DNA of 64,000 nt, from NCBI RefSeq assembly GCF_005860765.1, contig NZ_VCEI01000021.1, positions 1,116,001 to 1,180,000 on the forward strand, written 5' to 3'. Position numbers and translations under genes: made by a program. Positions 34,862-45,623 of this stretch are shown in pieces; position 1 is the stretch's first letter; each line of letters opens with the position of its first letter. The notes beneath the pieces are model-generated. The model ran no database searches, was not told the DNA's origin, and worked only from the letters and a program-made list of their open reading frames with translations. Origin of the DNA: Dyadobacter sediminis. Its GTDB lineage: Bacteria > Bacteroidota > Bacteroidia > Cytophagales > Spirosomataceae.

Positions 34862-36190
34862 ATGACGATGTTCAATAAAGCAAAATATTTTTCTTTGCTG
34901 GTGTTGCTGGGAGCTTGGGGATGTACAACGACTCAAAATGTATCACGTTCAGGCGGGTATGATCCACTTTACGGTGGAAATCCCGGTTCCGGATTAGTGT
35001 CCAGAGACCGCAGTGCAGATCAAGAAATTTCCCGCAGTGACAATCCGGATTATACTTACACTGGAGACGAAGAAGCTACAGGTACCAGCGATTATTATGA
35101 TGATTCTTACCTGTCTTCCCGTTCTGTAAAACGGAATGTTTCCAATGATGTTGGTTACAATGCCGGTTTTGTAGACGGCTATAATCAGGCAAATTCTTTT
35201 GCAAATCCTTACAGCTACGGCGGCTTGGGTTCTTACTGGCCTGGAAGCGGAATGAACTTCGGACTTCAGTTCGGTCTTGGAAGCATGTTCAGAATGCGTC
35301 CTTATATGGGATTTGGCATGAGTCCGATGATGGGCTATTCACCATGGGGCTACGGCAGCATGATGGGCATGGGTTACGGCGGAATGATGGGTTACGGAAG
35401 TATGCTGGGATACGGTTATGATCCTTTCGGATATAATTCATTTGGTTATAGTCCCTGGGGCTATAACAGCATGTACGGTTATGGAATGTATGACAGTTAT
35501 TATGGCGGTTACGGTTATAATCCATGGGCTTACAGCCGTCCGGTTGTAGTAGTAAACAACAATTACGAAAGACAGGGTCTTGCAAGAACTTCCGGACCGA
35601 GAATTGCTTCCGGCAACAGTTCCAGAAACCGTGACAGCTATAACTCGAATTTTGTAAACTCGTCCAGATCAAGATCCAATTCCACTCCTGTAACTGAAGG
35701 CCGTGCCGGCCGCAGAGCAGCAAATGCCATATCTGCAAACGACACGTATTCTTCACCAAGGTCTTCGAGATCTTACGGAAGAAACAGTTTGTCTGATGCA
35801 AACGGAAGAACAAGCGGAACTTCTTCTTACAGTTCGAGAGGTGAAAACCAGGGCAATAATGTTTATTATTCACGTCCGCGTTCAACTAATGCAAGCAGTT
35901 ATTCTTCGGATGGCGTAACTTCCGGCAGCTATGCAAGTCCGCGTTCGTCAAGAGGAGCAAGCTCATACAGCTCGCCATCGTACAATTCTCCTTCAAGAAG
36001 CCAGTCTGATTATTCGGCACCTGCACGTAGTTACTCAACTCCTAGCAGCAGAGGTTCTGAATCGTACAGCGCACCGAGCCGTTCATACAGTGCACCAAGT
36101 TATAGTGCGCCATCCAGAAGTTACAGCGCGCCATCTGGCGGCGGTGGCGGCGGCGGAGCAACCCGTTCTTCTTCAAGAGGTCCGAGATAA
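34862..36190 (+). CDS. Low-complexity Tyr/Gly/Ser-rich lipoprotein
   Basis: 442 aa. The N-terminus has a hydrophobic segment ending LLGAWGC, a plausible lipobox with Cys21. Residues about 105-225 are rich in Tyr, Gly, Met, Pro and Trp (GYGSMMGMGYGGMMGYG and similar). The rest is Ser-rich with YS/SYS-A-P-S repeats (SYSAPSRSYSAPSYSAPS) and a final Gly7 run. No enzymatic domain is visible. Low-complexity Tyr/Gly-rich surface proteins may form aggregating or adhesive layers, but that is a guess. Such proteins near proS risk being named prolyl-tRNA synthetase in databases; nothing in the sequence supports that. Confidence 0.8.
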   Translation: MTMFNKAKYFSLLVLLGAWGCTTTQNVSRSGGYDPLYGGNPGSGLVSRDRSADQEISRSDNPDYTYTGDEEATGTSDYYDDSYLSSRSVKRNVSNDVGYNAGFVDGYNQANSFANPYSYGGLGSYWPGSGMNFGLQFGLGSMFRMRPYMGFGMSPMMGYSPWGYGSMMGMGYGGMMGYGSMLGYGYDPFGYNSFGYSPWGYNSMYGYGMYDSYYGGYGYNPWAYSRPVVVVNNNYERQGLARTSGPRIASGNSSRNRDSYNSNFVNSSRSRSNSTPVTEGRAGRRAANAISANDTYSSPRSSRSYGRNSLSDANGRTSGTSSYSSRGENQGNNVYYSRPRSTNASSYSSDGVTSGSYASPRSSRGASSYSSPSYNSPSRSQSDYSAPARSYSTPSSRGSESYSAPSRSYSAPSYSAPSRSYSAPSGGGGGGGATRSSSRGPR

Positions 36191-36228
36191 TCACTCTGAT
36201 TTTGTTGATCAGGCATAGAATTATTATT

Positions 36229-36256
36229 AAAACCCTGCAAAGTCTTGCAGGGTTTT
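36229..36256. terminator. Terminator after the Tyr/Gly-rich lipoprotein gene
   Basis: A perfect 12-bp stem AAAACCCTGCAA (36229-36240) and TTGCAGGGTTTT (36245-36256), loop AGTC, with one more T after the stem. Confidence 0.85.
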
Positions 36257-36303
36257 TCGTTTATTAAATGTTGAATTCAAAGGTTAGCGAACATTATATA
36301 TCC

Positions 36304-37857
36304 ATGACAAAACAATCTATATGGGCGGTAGTTTGTGCCCTGTGTGCTTCTTCATCCGTATTCGGACAATATGCATCGGATGCTTTGAGATATTCTGAAA
36401 GTAATCTGACAGGATCGGCCCGGTTTCAGGCACTTGGAGGAAATCATGCCGCCCTGGGTGGCGATCCCAGTGTAATACACGGCAATCCTGCTGGACTGGG
36501 TTTTTATAACAGATCTGAATTGACTGTCAGTCCGGCAGTGACAAGTATTAATAACAATACCCGTTACATTGATGATTCCCGGTCATCCGGTAAAAGTAAT
36601 TTCAACGTTGCACAGGCTTCGCTTGTCATTGCCAGCCAGCCCGGTTTTCAAAGAAAGTGGAAAGGTTCATCGCTGGGAATATCCTTTTCACGTCAACAGA
36701 CTTTTCAGGATAAATACAATTTTTCAGGATTGAATAACCGGAGTGCTTATCTTGATCAGGTTGTGGAAAACGTAAATGCAGACGGCACAACAGTTTCGCA
36801 GCTTGAAACGGATTTCGAAAGCGATCCGGCCAAAGGCGGCCCGGTTGCTTATTCCTTGCCATCAGCTTATTACCAAATGTATTTGATCAATCCTACAAGT
36901 ACAACAGGACCACCTTATGCCCCGCTGAATAATAACAACAGTGCTGCAGATCAGTTTGGAACGTACAGTGCGACGGGTGCGAACACACAATGGAATATTG
37001 CCTATGCCGGAAATTACAATGACAAGTTTTACATCGGTGCTACGCTTGGGTTCAGCCGTCTGCGGTACAAGTACACGCGGACTTTTCAGGACAATTATAC
37101 AGACAGCCCGGAACTTGTTTTCACGCAGCAGGATGAAAATCTTACGGTTACAGGAAACGGCATTAATGTAGCGCTTGGAGTGATTTACAAGTTTAATCCG
37201 TTTGTTCAGATCGGCGGTGTGCTGACAAGTCCGACATTTACTTCGATCAAGGAAACTTTCAATCAGAATGTCAGTGCGCAATATGTTGATAACAAGGTTA
37301 CAGGACCGGACGGAGATCTGATCACACCGCCCTATACGAGCCTGCCGATCGCACCCAATGATTTTGTATATTCGCTGACAAGCCCGTTCCGAGGAAATTT
37401 CGGAGCTACTTTCTTTTTTCAGGACAAAGGTTTTATTACCGGTTCTGTGGAGTATGTCGGTTATGCCGGAATGGGCGCCAATACCAATTACCTTAGCAGC
37501 ACAAGCAACGAGGCATTCAAAAATGAAACAAAAGCTGAAATTAAAGATACATACAGAAATACGGCAAATTTCCGGATTGGCGGTGAATACCGCATGAATA
37601 TTTTCCGGGCGAGGGCAGGAGTTGCTTACCTAGGTGACCCTTATTCAAGAACCGATGGTTTGAACAGACAAAAACTGTTGTTTTCAGCCGGAGCAGGTGT
37701 AAGAGGAAGCCGGTTTTTTGCAGATCTTACCGGAACGTTTTTGACCTACAAAACGGCATTTACCCCTTATACGCTTGCCAGTGCGCAGGACTATTCTTCT
37801 GTGGAAATTACAAACAAGCCGGTCAATGTAATGCTTACAATCGGAACTACTTTCTGA
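36304..37857 (+). CDS. Outer-membrane beta-barrel protein, OmpP1/FadL-like
   Basis: 517 aa from the ATG at 36304; signal peptide MTKQSIWAVVCALCASSSVF with cleavage near FGQ. The mature start ALRYSESNLTGSARFQALGG, then NHAALGGDPSVIHGNPAGLG, is the signature of a Bacteroidota group related to the OmpP1/FadL/TodX transporters of hydrophobic compounds. Many alternating beta strands follow and the protein ends VNVMLTIGTTF with a terminal Phe, as expected for a BAM substrate. Substrate unknown. Confidence 0.85.
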   Translation: MTKQSIWAVVCALCASSSVFGQYASDALRYSESNLTGSARFQALGGNHAALGGDPSVIHGNPAGLGFYNRSELTVSPAVTSINNNTRYIDDSRSSGKSNFNVAQASLVIASQPGFQRKWKGSSLGISFSRQQTFQDKYNFSGLNNRSAYLDQVVENVNADGTTVSQLETDFESDPAKGGPVAYSLPSAYYQMYLINPTSTTGPPYAPLNNNNSAADQFGTYSATGANTQWNIAYAGNYNDKFYIGATLGFSRLRYKYTRTFQDNYTDSPELVFTQQDENLTVTGNGINVALGVIYKFNPFVQIGGVLTSPTFTSIKETFNQNVSAQYVDNKVTGPDGDLITPPYTSLPIAPNDFVYSLTSPFRGNFGATFFFQDKGFITGSVEYVGYAGMGANTNYLSSTSNEAFKNETKAEIKDTYRNTANFRIGGEYRMNIFRARAGVAYLGDPYSRTDGLNRQKLLFSAGAGVRGSRFFADLTGTFLTYKTAFTPYTLASAQDYSSVEITNKPVNVMLTIGTTF

Positions 37858-37891
37858 TAAAAATCGCTTTTCCGGATTTATCTATAACCTG

Positions 37892-37927
37892 AAAAAATGC
37901 CTCGGCTGTTACGGCGAGGCATTTTTT
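37892..37927. terminator. Bidirectional terminator between the outer-membrane gene and aroK
   Basis: A perfect 13-bp stem AAAAAATGCCTCG (37892-37904) and CGAGGCATTTTTT (37915-37927) with a 10-nt loop. Confidence 0.9.
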
Positions 37928-37990
37928 ATATAAATCTGAACGGTAAAAAGTACGATTCCATGTTCTCAGAATTGCTGCAAGCGCCATTGT

Positions 37991-38494
37991 TTACAGCAAA
38001 GGCTTTAAAACTTCCAGCAAATGACTGACGTCAATTTCACCTTTTAATGTAAGGTCAGCTTGTGAGTAATAGGGAAATCGTTCCTGTATTTTACTGGTTA
38101 ATGCATCTTCCAGCGAAGCCGCTCCCGACAGAACCGGGCGGTCATCTTTGCCGTGGTTTTCAATTCTTTTTACAAGATCTGCAGCCGGAACGTCCAGAAA
38201 AATACTGATTCCGAGCGAACGGATGTAGTCCATGTTATCGTAAAAGCAAGGCGTTCCGCCGCCGGAAGCCAGGACAATTTTGCTTTCAGGCATTATTTCC
38301 TTTAAAATCCTTGATTCCGTTTCCCGGAAATAAGTTTCGCCTTTTTGCCTGAATAGGGATGGAATGTCGGTTTGCTGATCTTTTTCGATCAGTTTGTCAA
38401 GATCCACAAACTTGTAGTTCAGCGCACGCGCCAGTTTTTTACCCAGAGTTGATTTGCCGGAAGACATCATTCCGACGAGTACTATATTTTTCAT
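37991..38494 (-). CDS. aroK: Shikimate kinase
   Basis: 167 aa, usual length. It phosphorylates shikimate at the 3-hydroxyl in the chorismate pathway. Walker A GMMSSGKST, the shikimate-binding Asp in FVDLDKLIE, the Arg in GETYFRETES, LASGGGTPC and the lid Arg in DDRPVLSG are all present. It is the last gene of a leftward group with the DoxX/MauE and DUF1599 genes. Confidence 0.95.
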   Translation of the reverse strand: MKNIVLVGMMSSGKSTLGKKLARALNYKFVDLDKLIEKDQQTDIPSLFRQKGETYFRETESRILKEIMPESKIVLASGGGTPCFYDNMDYIRSLGISIFLDVPAADLVKRIENHGKDDRPVLSGAASLEDALTSKIQERFPYYSQADLTLKGEIDVSHLLEVLKPLL

Positions 38495-38530
38495 AATATG
38501 GTGCGCCGTTTCAGCAAGCAGCCTTTCCGT

Positions 38531-39622
38531 TTATTTAACCAGTTCGATCACTTCTTCCGCAGTCGGCGTATCATTGTAATGCCATTTGCCTTTGACAGTG
38601 CCGTTGTCCAGCAGCCATAAGCCGGGGTTGGACCTTGAAATTGTTTTTAAAACCGTAGCATCTACATAATAATAAGGCACGTTAAGCTGGTGCCCGGAAA
38701 GGAACCGTACAATTTCTTCACTGTTTCCCGAAGTCAGGATAATCGGTTCGACACCCTGCGTTTTAACCTGATTGATAAGCTTGTTGATTTCAGGCAAAGC
38801 AGCCGTATTGATATCGTTCAGACTTTTGATGATCAGGAAAAGTTTTTTTCCCTTGAAAGTCTCTTCTGTAAAATCTCCCGCGTCATTCCAGACTTTGTAA
38901 TCTGTGATTTTCGGCTTTGCATCTTCGTTCAGCACAACCATTTCCTTGAAAACCATCGTTGTGTCACTCGGATATTTTTCAAATTCATATTTTTTTCCTC
39001 CTTTATCAAATATATAAAGGTAACGCAGCGGCTCTGAAGGTTTCAGCTGGGCCGGAATGTTGGCGCCTACGCGATACGGCAAAAGGTCCAAAACGGGCAA
39101 ATGACGCAGTACATACACGGCAAGCCCGAGCGAAGCAATCGTCGAAATCACGATAATGATTCCTGTCGGCAAAGGCTTGAATTTTTTGCGGTAGTAAACG
39201 ATCACAAGGATCAGGGCGAGTAAAAACAAATCTTTTCCGAAAGATGTCCACGGCGTCAGTTTGATCGCGGCACCAAAGCAGCCGCAGTCTGTAACTTTGT
39301 TGAAATAAGCCGAATAGAATGTCAGGAAGGTGAAAAACACAATGATGATCAGCAGTAGCCATGAAATGGTCCGCGGCTTGTAGCGGACGAGTAATGCAAT
39401 GCCGAGCACAACTTCTGCCGTACATAAAAATACAGAGAGATAAAGTGCAAGCGGAACCAGCGCCATGAAGAAATCGTGCAGAAAAGGCATATCCACGGCA
39501 AAAACTTCAAAGTACTCTTCAAGCTTGTACTGTGTTCCGATCGGATCGTTCAATTTTATCAAACCTGAAAAAATAAACAGCAGGCCAACGACGATACGGG
39601 AAATCTGGGCAAGGATTTTCAT
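38531..39622 (-). CDS. DoxX/MauE-like membrane protein with C-terminal thioredoxin-like region
   Basis: 363 aa. Four or five membrane helices in the first half (residues about 5-170), with GLLFIFSGLIKLNDPIGTQYK and the Cys pair in TDCGCFGAA, are typical of DoxX/MauE redox membrane proteins. The second half is soluble and may adopt a thioredoxin-like fold (FLIIKSLNDI, VEPIILTSG, LLDNGTVKGKWHYND) but lacks a CxxC in that part. The same gene lies beside folP and DUF1599 in many Bacteroidota. Role probably in envelope redox chemistry; unproved. Confidence 0.82.
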   Translation of the reverse strand: MKILAQISRIVVGLLFIFSGLIKLNDPIGTQYKLEEYFEVFAVDMPFLHDFFMALVPLALYLSVFLCTAEVVLGIALLVRYKPRTISWLLLIIIVFFTFLTFYSAYFNKVTDCGCFGAAIKLTPWTSFGKDLFLLALILVIVYYRKKFKPLPTGIIIVISTIASLGLAVYVLRHLPVLDLLPYRVGANIPAQLKPSEPLRYLYIFDKGGKKYEFEKYPSDTTMVFKEMVVLNEDAKPKITDYKVWNDAGDFTEETFKGKKLFLIIKSLNDINTAALPEINKLINQVKTQGVEPIILTSGNSEEIVRFLSGHQLNVPYYYVDATVLKTISRSNPGLWLLDNGTVKGKWHYNDTPTAEEVIELVK

Positions 39623-39664
39623 TTTTTATAATGCTATTAGAAATGCTTTAACACAAAACGCTGG

Positions 39665-40210
39665 TCAGTTTGTTTGCAATGCATTGGATTTGATCAGGCA
39701 AAAAACCGAGTAATTGATAATATCCTGATAACCCGCCTTTACACCTTCAGAAACCAGCGTTAACCCCTGATTATCCTCGATTTGTTTGATCCTCAGCAAT
39801 TTCATCAGAATTATGTCCGTCATGGAACTGACGCGCATATCGCGCCAAGCCTCGCCGTAATCATGATTTTTGTTGAAAAGCAGTTCCTTTACTTCATTGA
39901 CCTGCATAGTATAAAGATTGGCCAGATCCGAATCCTGAATATCCTGTCCCGTTTCTGAAGAAGCAATCTGAATTAGTGCCATAACGCAGTAATTAATAAT
40001 GCCGACGAACTCGGAAGAAACGTCTTCATTCACTTTCTGTACGCCTTTTTCCTGAATAGTCCGGATTCTCTGCGCCTTGATGAAAATCTGGTCTGTAAGC
40101 GACGGAATACGCAGAATACGCCATGATGTTCCGTAATCTCTGTTCTTTTTTGTAAAAAGCGCTTGGCAATACTGAATGATTTCCTGATATTCCGATTCTG
40201 TGGATTTCAC
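39665..40210 (-). CDS. DUF1599 protein with duplicated domain
   Basis: 181 aa made of two copies of one module: LFTKKNRDYGTSWRILRIPS (residues about 18-37) and LLFNKNHDYGEAWRDMRVSS (about 110-129), each followed by a helix with ISLTDQ/MTDI-like and KAQRIRTIQ/KLLRIKQIE. DUF1599 belongs to the nucleotide modification associated group of domains and may resemble MazG-like nucleotide hydrolases by its helical nature. It is divergent from folP with 81 bp between starts, a layout seen widely in the phylum. Function not established. Confidence 0.85.
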   Translation of the reverse strand: MKSTESEYQEIIQYCQALFTKKNRDYGTSWRILRIPSLTDQIFIKAQRIRTIQEKGVQKVNEDVSSEFVGIINYCVMALIQIASSETGQDIQDSDLANLYTMQVNEVKELLFNKNHDYGEAWRDMRVSSMTDIILMKLLRIKQIEDNQGLTLVSEGVKAGYQDIINYSVFCLIKSNALQTN

Positions 40211-40291
40211 TGCTTTGAATTAGTTAATGGCTTTACGGCGGGGAACCCGAAATGAATTCATAATCATTCCCTTGCCGGTTTCAGTTAAAAA

Positions 40292-41146
40292 ATGATGATG
40301 CAAGTTAGCAAAAAAACGCTCAACATCCGGGGCAGACTGATGGAACTGTCAACTCCGGTTGTAATGGGCATACTCAATATAACGCCGGATTCTTTTTACG
40401 CCGGAAGCCGCATCAGCTCCGTTGACGAGCTGGTGGACAAGGCCGGACAAATGCAGAAAGAAGGCGCGGGCATTATAGATGTCGGCGGATATTCCACACG
40501 TCCCGGGGCAAAGGAAATTGATCCGGAAGAAGAAGCAGACCGCGTGGAATCCGCGATTGAGCCGTTAACTAAATATTTTCCTGAACTGATCCTTTCCGTA
40601 GATACCTTCCGATCTTCAGTAGCCGGCCGGGCCGTACAGAAAGGCGCGCATATGATCAATGACGTTTCCGGCGGAATTCTGGACGACAGCATGTTCGATG
40701 TGGCCGCTGCGCTGAAAGTTCCTTACATTCTGATGCATATGCGCGGTACGCCGCAGACGATGAACCAATTGACAAACTATAATCAGCTGATTCCGGACAT
40801 TCTGAAAGATCTGAAGGAAAAAGCGGATGTGCTCAGGCAGAAAGGTGTTGCCGATATCATCATTGATCCGGGTTTCGGATTTGCCAAAACCATTGCTCAG
40901 AATTTCGAACTGATGAAAAACCTCCGTGCCTTCCACTTGCTGGATTATCCGCTGCTTGTCGGGATTTCGAGGAAAACCACTATTTACAAAACTTTGAATA
41001 TAACGGCTGAAGAAGCGTTAAATGGAACAACCGTACTCAACACGCTGGCATTGCAGCAAGGTGCCTCAATTATTCGCGTGCATGACGTAAAACAGGCGGC
41101 AGAAGTTGTAAAACTATGGATTGCCGCTGGTAACAGTATGAATTAA
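40292..41146 (+). CDS. folP: Dihydropteroate synthase
   Basis: 284 aa. It joins p-aminobenzoate to the pterin pyrophosphate in folate synthesis and is the target of sulfonamides. Motifs: MGILNITPDSFYAGSR, GAGIIDVGGYSTRPGAKEI, LILSVDTFRSSVA, MINDVSGG, YILMHMRGTPQTM, IIDPGFGFAKT and the final IIRVHDVKQA. It is followed after 36 bp by the c-di-AMP cyclase gene, probably in one transcript. Confidence 0.96.
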   Translation: MMMQVSKKTLNIRGRLMELSTPVVMGILNITPDSFYAGSRISSVDELVDKAGQMQKEGAGIIDVGGYSTRPGAKEIDPEEEADRVESAIEPLTKYFPELILSVDTFRSSVAGRAVQKGAHMINDVSGGILDDSMFDVAAALKVPYILMHMRGTPQTMNQLTNYNQLIPDILKDLKEKADVLRQKGVADIIIDPGFGFAKTIAQNFELMKNLRAFHLLDYPLLVGISRKTTIYKTLNITAEEALNGTTVLNTLALQQGASIIRVHDVKQAAEVVKLWIAAGNSMN

Positions 41147-41182
41147 ATAGTAATTTAGTCCCGGAATAATATTGATTTTCTT

Positions 41183-41986
41183 ATGCGTGTGGGTTTTCTG
41201 AACATCAATTGGGCTGACGTCCTGGATGTTTTTTTAGTTTCAGTTCTTCTTTATCAGGTATATACGCTGGTTCGGGGAAGTATTGCCAGCAGGGTTTTCC
41301 TCGGGTATCTGTTTGTCTATGTGTTTTATCTGGTTGTAAAAGGACTCGGACTGGGATTACTCACGGCCATTCTGCAGTATTTTATGGGTGTTGGAGCCGT
41401 TGCGCTGATTGTTATTTTTCAGCAGGAAATCCGGCGTTTTTTGCTCATCATCGGTAAATCCACCATTTATACCAATAACGGGCTCCTGAAAAAAGTCCTT
41501 GGCAATTCGGTGCTGGACCTGAAAGTGAAAAACCTGAAAGAGATTGTGGACGCCAGCAAAACCATTGCCGCCAACTTTACAGGCGCATTGATTGTCGTCA
41601 ACAAACGCGATGACCTGAGCAAGTACGTAGAAACCGGCGAATTGCTGGATTCGCGTGTTTCCAAGCCTTTGCTTGTTTCCCTTTTTAACCAGTATAGTGA
41701 ATTGCACGACGGCGCAGTCATCATTGTGGACGGCGTGCTGAAAGCGGCAAGATGCGTACTGCCGGTTGCAGACGGCGTGGATGTTCCGTCTTCACTCGGA
41801 TTCCGGCACAGAGCGGCCATGGGCATGAGCGAAGCCACAGACGCCATCGTGATTGTCATTTCCGAACAGACCGGCAAAATCTCGCTTGCCGTGGAAGGGC
41901 AATTGCACAGCAATATTCCATATACGGAGCTGGAAAACCGCATTGAAGAGTACCTGAATTCCGATGTGCAACGTATGCCGCAGTAA
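41183..41986 (+). CDS. cdaA: Diadenylate cyclase CdaA (c-di-AMP synthase)
   Basis: 267 aa. Three N-terminal membrane helices (residues about 8-80), a short coiled segment, and a DAC domain with the catalytic DGA in SELHDGAVIIVDG and RHR in SLGFRHRAAMG. It makes c-di-AMP from two ATP, a second messenger for potassium/osmolyte balance and wall homeostasis. Linkage to folP is a regular feature in Bacteroidota. No CdaR or GlmM gene lies beside it, unlike in Firmicutes. Confidence 0.95.
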   Translation: MRVGFLNINWADVLDVFLVSVLLYQVYTLVRGSIASRVFLGYLFVYVFYLVVKGLGLGLLTAILQYFMGVGAVALIVIFQQEIRRFLLIIGKSTIYTNNGLLKKVLGNSVLDLKVKNLKEIVDASKTIAANFTGALIVVNKRDDLSKYVETGELLDSRVSKPLLVSLFNQYSELHDGAVIIVDGVLKAARCVLPVADGVDVPSSLGFRHRAAMGMSEATDAIVIVISEQTGKISLAVEGQLHSNIPYTELENRIEEYLNSDVQRMPQ

Positions 41987-42024
41987 GTCGGGCCGGGATT
42001 GATCAAATATATTTCAGGCTAAGC

Positions 42025-42055
42025 TTGGCATTTCTGTCAGTAATTTCTATTTTTG
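42025..42055 (+). promoter_or_regulatory. Promoter of rpsT
   Basis: TTG (42025-42027) is followed after 20 bp by TATTTTTG (42048-42055), close to the ideal Bacteroidota TTG/TAnnTTTG promoter. Predicted leader of about 34 nt before the rpsT ATG. Confidence 0.6.
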
Positions 42056-42095
42056 CAAATCGAAATGAAAAATAGGAAAATATCAGTTCAATAAA

Positions 42096-42362
42096 ATGGC
42101 AAATCATAAATCAGCATTAAAGAGAATCCGCGCTAACGAAACAAAACGTTTGCGTAATCGTTACCAGCATAAAACTACACGTTCATACATCAAAAAATTG
42201 CGTGAAACGACTGATAAGGCAGTAGCTGTTGAAGTTTACAAAACTGTTTCTTCAATGTTGGATCGTTTGGCAAAGAAAAATATTATCCATAAGAAAAAGG
42301 CTTCAAACCAGAAATCAAAACTGGCGAAAGTTGTGAACGCACTTACTACTGCAGCAGCTTAG
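42096..42362 (+). CDS. rpsT: 30S ribosomal protein S20
   Basis: 88 aa, highly basic. It begins [20 protein letters not shown] and carries the [19 protein letters not shown] region characteristic of S20, which binds 16S rRNA near its 5' and 3' minor domains early in assembly. It has its own promoter and terminator and is thus probably monocistronic. Confidence 0.97.
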   Translation: MANHKSALKRIRANETKRLRNRYQHKTTRSYIKKLRETTDKAVAVEVYKTVSSMLDRLAKKNIIHKKKASNQKSKLAKVVNALTTAAA

Positions 42363-42383
42363 TCCCTTTTCTTCCTGAGATTC

Positions 42384-42411
42384 AAACCCCGGTAGCAATT
42401 TACCGGGGTTT
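42384..42411. terminator. Terminator of rpsT
   Basis: A perfect 11-bp stem AAACCCCGGTA (42384-42394) and TACCGGGGTTT (42401-42411), then a T-rich run. Confidence 0.9.
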
Positions 42412-42525
42412 TCTTTTTTGTTATATTGCCATTTTTAAAGTCCTTATAAAGCAAGATTCTTTACAAGGTTTAGTTCGATCTGATCGTTCTATTTACTTTC
42501 AATCACTGTAACCTAAATTCTTTTT

Positions 42526-43803
42526 ATGAAAAAAGTCGTTTTATTTGCTGGTTTGGCGGCAGTGGGAGCAATCCCGGCGGTTGCCCAATCAACCATTAAC
42601 TTCAATGCACGTGGCCTGGTTGTTGTTTCGGATGCTGATTTGTCGGCTTCTGCACTCGTTGATGGAAAGCTATTAAGAGACATTACAGCAAAAGATCAGT
42701 TAAGTACAATCAAATTTCCCGTTGAAAGAGGCAGCAAAGGAATCGGAAGTGCAATGGTTTCAAATTCGGCACTCGGATCTTCCAAAACGCTGGCGGTACC
42801 TCCCGCCGGCGGACTTGCTTATGTGCTGGAAAGCCGTGTGAAGCCGGAAGACGGCGTTACGGAATATAAAGATGTGATTTCAGAATTTCCGGCAGGAGAA
42901 AAATTATTTGTAGTCGATATTACAAACCTGGCTTCGCCAAAGGCAAAATTCGGTTTTCCGGTCGGGAAAAAACCGATGGCCATTGATGTGAATAAAAATG
43001 AACTGATTATTTCAACGGGTGAAACCGGAAAAGAACTGGTGTTTATCGAAGCAGGACCGGACGGCAAGCCTGCAAGGTTCCTGAATCTGCCCGCAGCGAT
43101 CGACTCATCCGATAAAATTGCCGATCTTTCCTGGCATCCTTCCGGCGATTACATTGCCTTTACTTTAAGTAATTCAAAGGAAGTAGGATTGTATAAAGTC
43201 ATTCGGGAAGGCGGCAAGCTTAAAAACGTGGAAATTGTCGGCAAGCCCGTGAAAGTCGGAACACAGCCTTCGTTTGGAAAATTTTCCGCAGATGGAAAAC
43301 ATTACTTTATACTGGACACCAAAGGCACTCCCGGAAAAACTGCGGTTGAGGGCGAAATTTTTGTTGTGGATTTTTCAATGGATGGCGCCGTTGAGCATAA
43401 AGTTGCAAGCCCGGTTCTGGCTGGTATCAATACGGGTTCTTTTGCCATCAGTCCGGACGGTTCCCGGCTGGTCGCTGTGAATGCAGGAAAAAGCGACTCG
43501 CCATGGACAGAAGCCGGAACAGGAGCAGGAGCTTCCATTACTTTGTTCAAAGTCGGAAAAGCAGACGCCGCACTGACCAAAGTGGCCGATTATCCGTTTG
43601 ACGGAATTTATCCGCAAAGTGCAGCCTTTGACAAAGACGGTTCAAATCTCGCTGTTTCCGTCTTTGAATACCTCGAATACGGAATGGGAAATGGCGGCGT
43701 TGAATTCTGGAGTGTTACCAAGGGCGAAACACCTTCTCTGAAAAAACAGGATGCAAAGATAAGTGTCGGAAAAGGAGCGCATACCTTAAGGGTTATTCCC
43801 TGA
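42526..43803 (+). CDS. Secreted beta-propeller protein (YncE/WD40-like)
   Basis: 425 aa. The signal peptide MKKVVLFAGLAAVGAIPAVA ends near residue 20. The mature part has repeating blade-like segments such as LSWHPSGDYIAFTLSNS, FGKFSADGKHYFILDTKG, FAISPDGSRLVAVNAGK and SAAFDKDGSNLAVSVFEY, the pattern of quinoprotein/YncE or TolB-like propellers. No catalytic residues can be named. It lies between two terminators, so it is a single-gene transcript. It is probably periplasmic or surface-located and mediates binding; ligand unknown. Confidence 0.75.
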   Translation: MKKVVLFAGLAAVGAIPAVAQSTINFNARGLVVVSDADLSASALVDGKLLRDITAKDQLSTIKFPVERGSKGIGSAMVSNSALGSSKTLAVPPAGGLAYVLESRVKPEDGVTEYKDVISEFPAGEKLFVVDITNLASPKAKFGFPVGKKPMAIDVNKNELIISTGETGKELVFIEAGPDGKPARFLNLPAAIDSSDKIADLSWHPSGDYIAFTLSNSKEVGLYKVIREGGKLKNVEIVGKPVKVGTQPSFGKFSADGKHYFILDTKGTPGKTAVEGEIFVVDFSMDGAVEHKVASPVLAGINTGSFAISPDGSRLVAVNAGKSDSPWTEAGTGAGASITLFKVGKADAALTKVADYPFDGIYPQSAAFDKDGSNLAVSVFEYLEYGMGNGGVEFWSVTKGETPSLKKQDAKISVGKGAHTLRVIP

Positions 43804-43820
43804 CGTGCAACAGATACATA

Positions 43821-43856
43821 AAGAAAGCGGACTGTTGATTATCAGTCCGCTTTCTT
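43821..43856. terminator. Terminator after the beta-propeller gene
   Basis: A perfect 13-bp stem AAGAAAGCGGACT (43821-43833) and AGTCCGCTTTCTT (43844-43856), then CGCTTTT. Confidence 0.85.
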
Positions 43857-43899
43857 CGCTTTTAATAATATCAAACATATGAAATCGGCGTGAATTTCT

Positions 43900-43907
43900 T
43901 AATTTTG
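43900..43907 (+). promoter_or_regulatory. Candidate -7 box for the ABC-F gene
   Basis: TAATTTTG matches TAnnTTTG and would give a leader of about 22 nt. No TTG at the usual distance upstream. Confidence 0.4.
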
Positions 43908-43929
43908 CGGTTTCATTCATAAAAATTGA

Positions 43930-45549
<1,620 letters not shown>

Positions 45550-45569
45550 TTATAATCTGATAATAACTA

Positions 45570-45604
45570 AAAAGGCCTTTGATGAATTTTATCAAAGGCC
45601 TTTT
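45570..45604. terminator. Bidirectional terminator
   Basis: A perfect 14-bp stem AAAAGGCCTTTGAT (45570-45583) and ATCAAAGGCCTTTT (45591-45604), between the convergent ABC-F and subunit-3 genes. Confidence 0.9.
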
Positions 45605-45623
45605 CCTGTTTATCATGCAGCAG

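Noticed and set aside
33203..36190. Reading the Tyr/Gly/Ser-rich lipoprotein as a prolyl-tRNA synthetase
   Set aside because: It has no synthetase motifs; the real ProS is its neighbour on the other strand, so such a name would be carried over by error.
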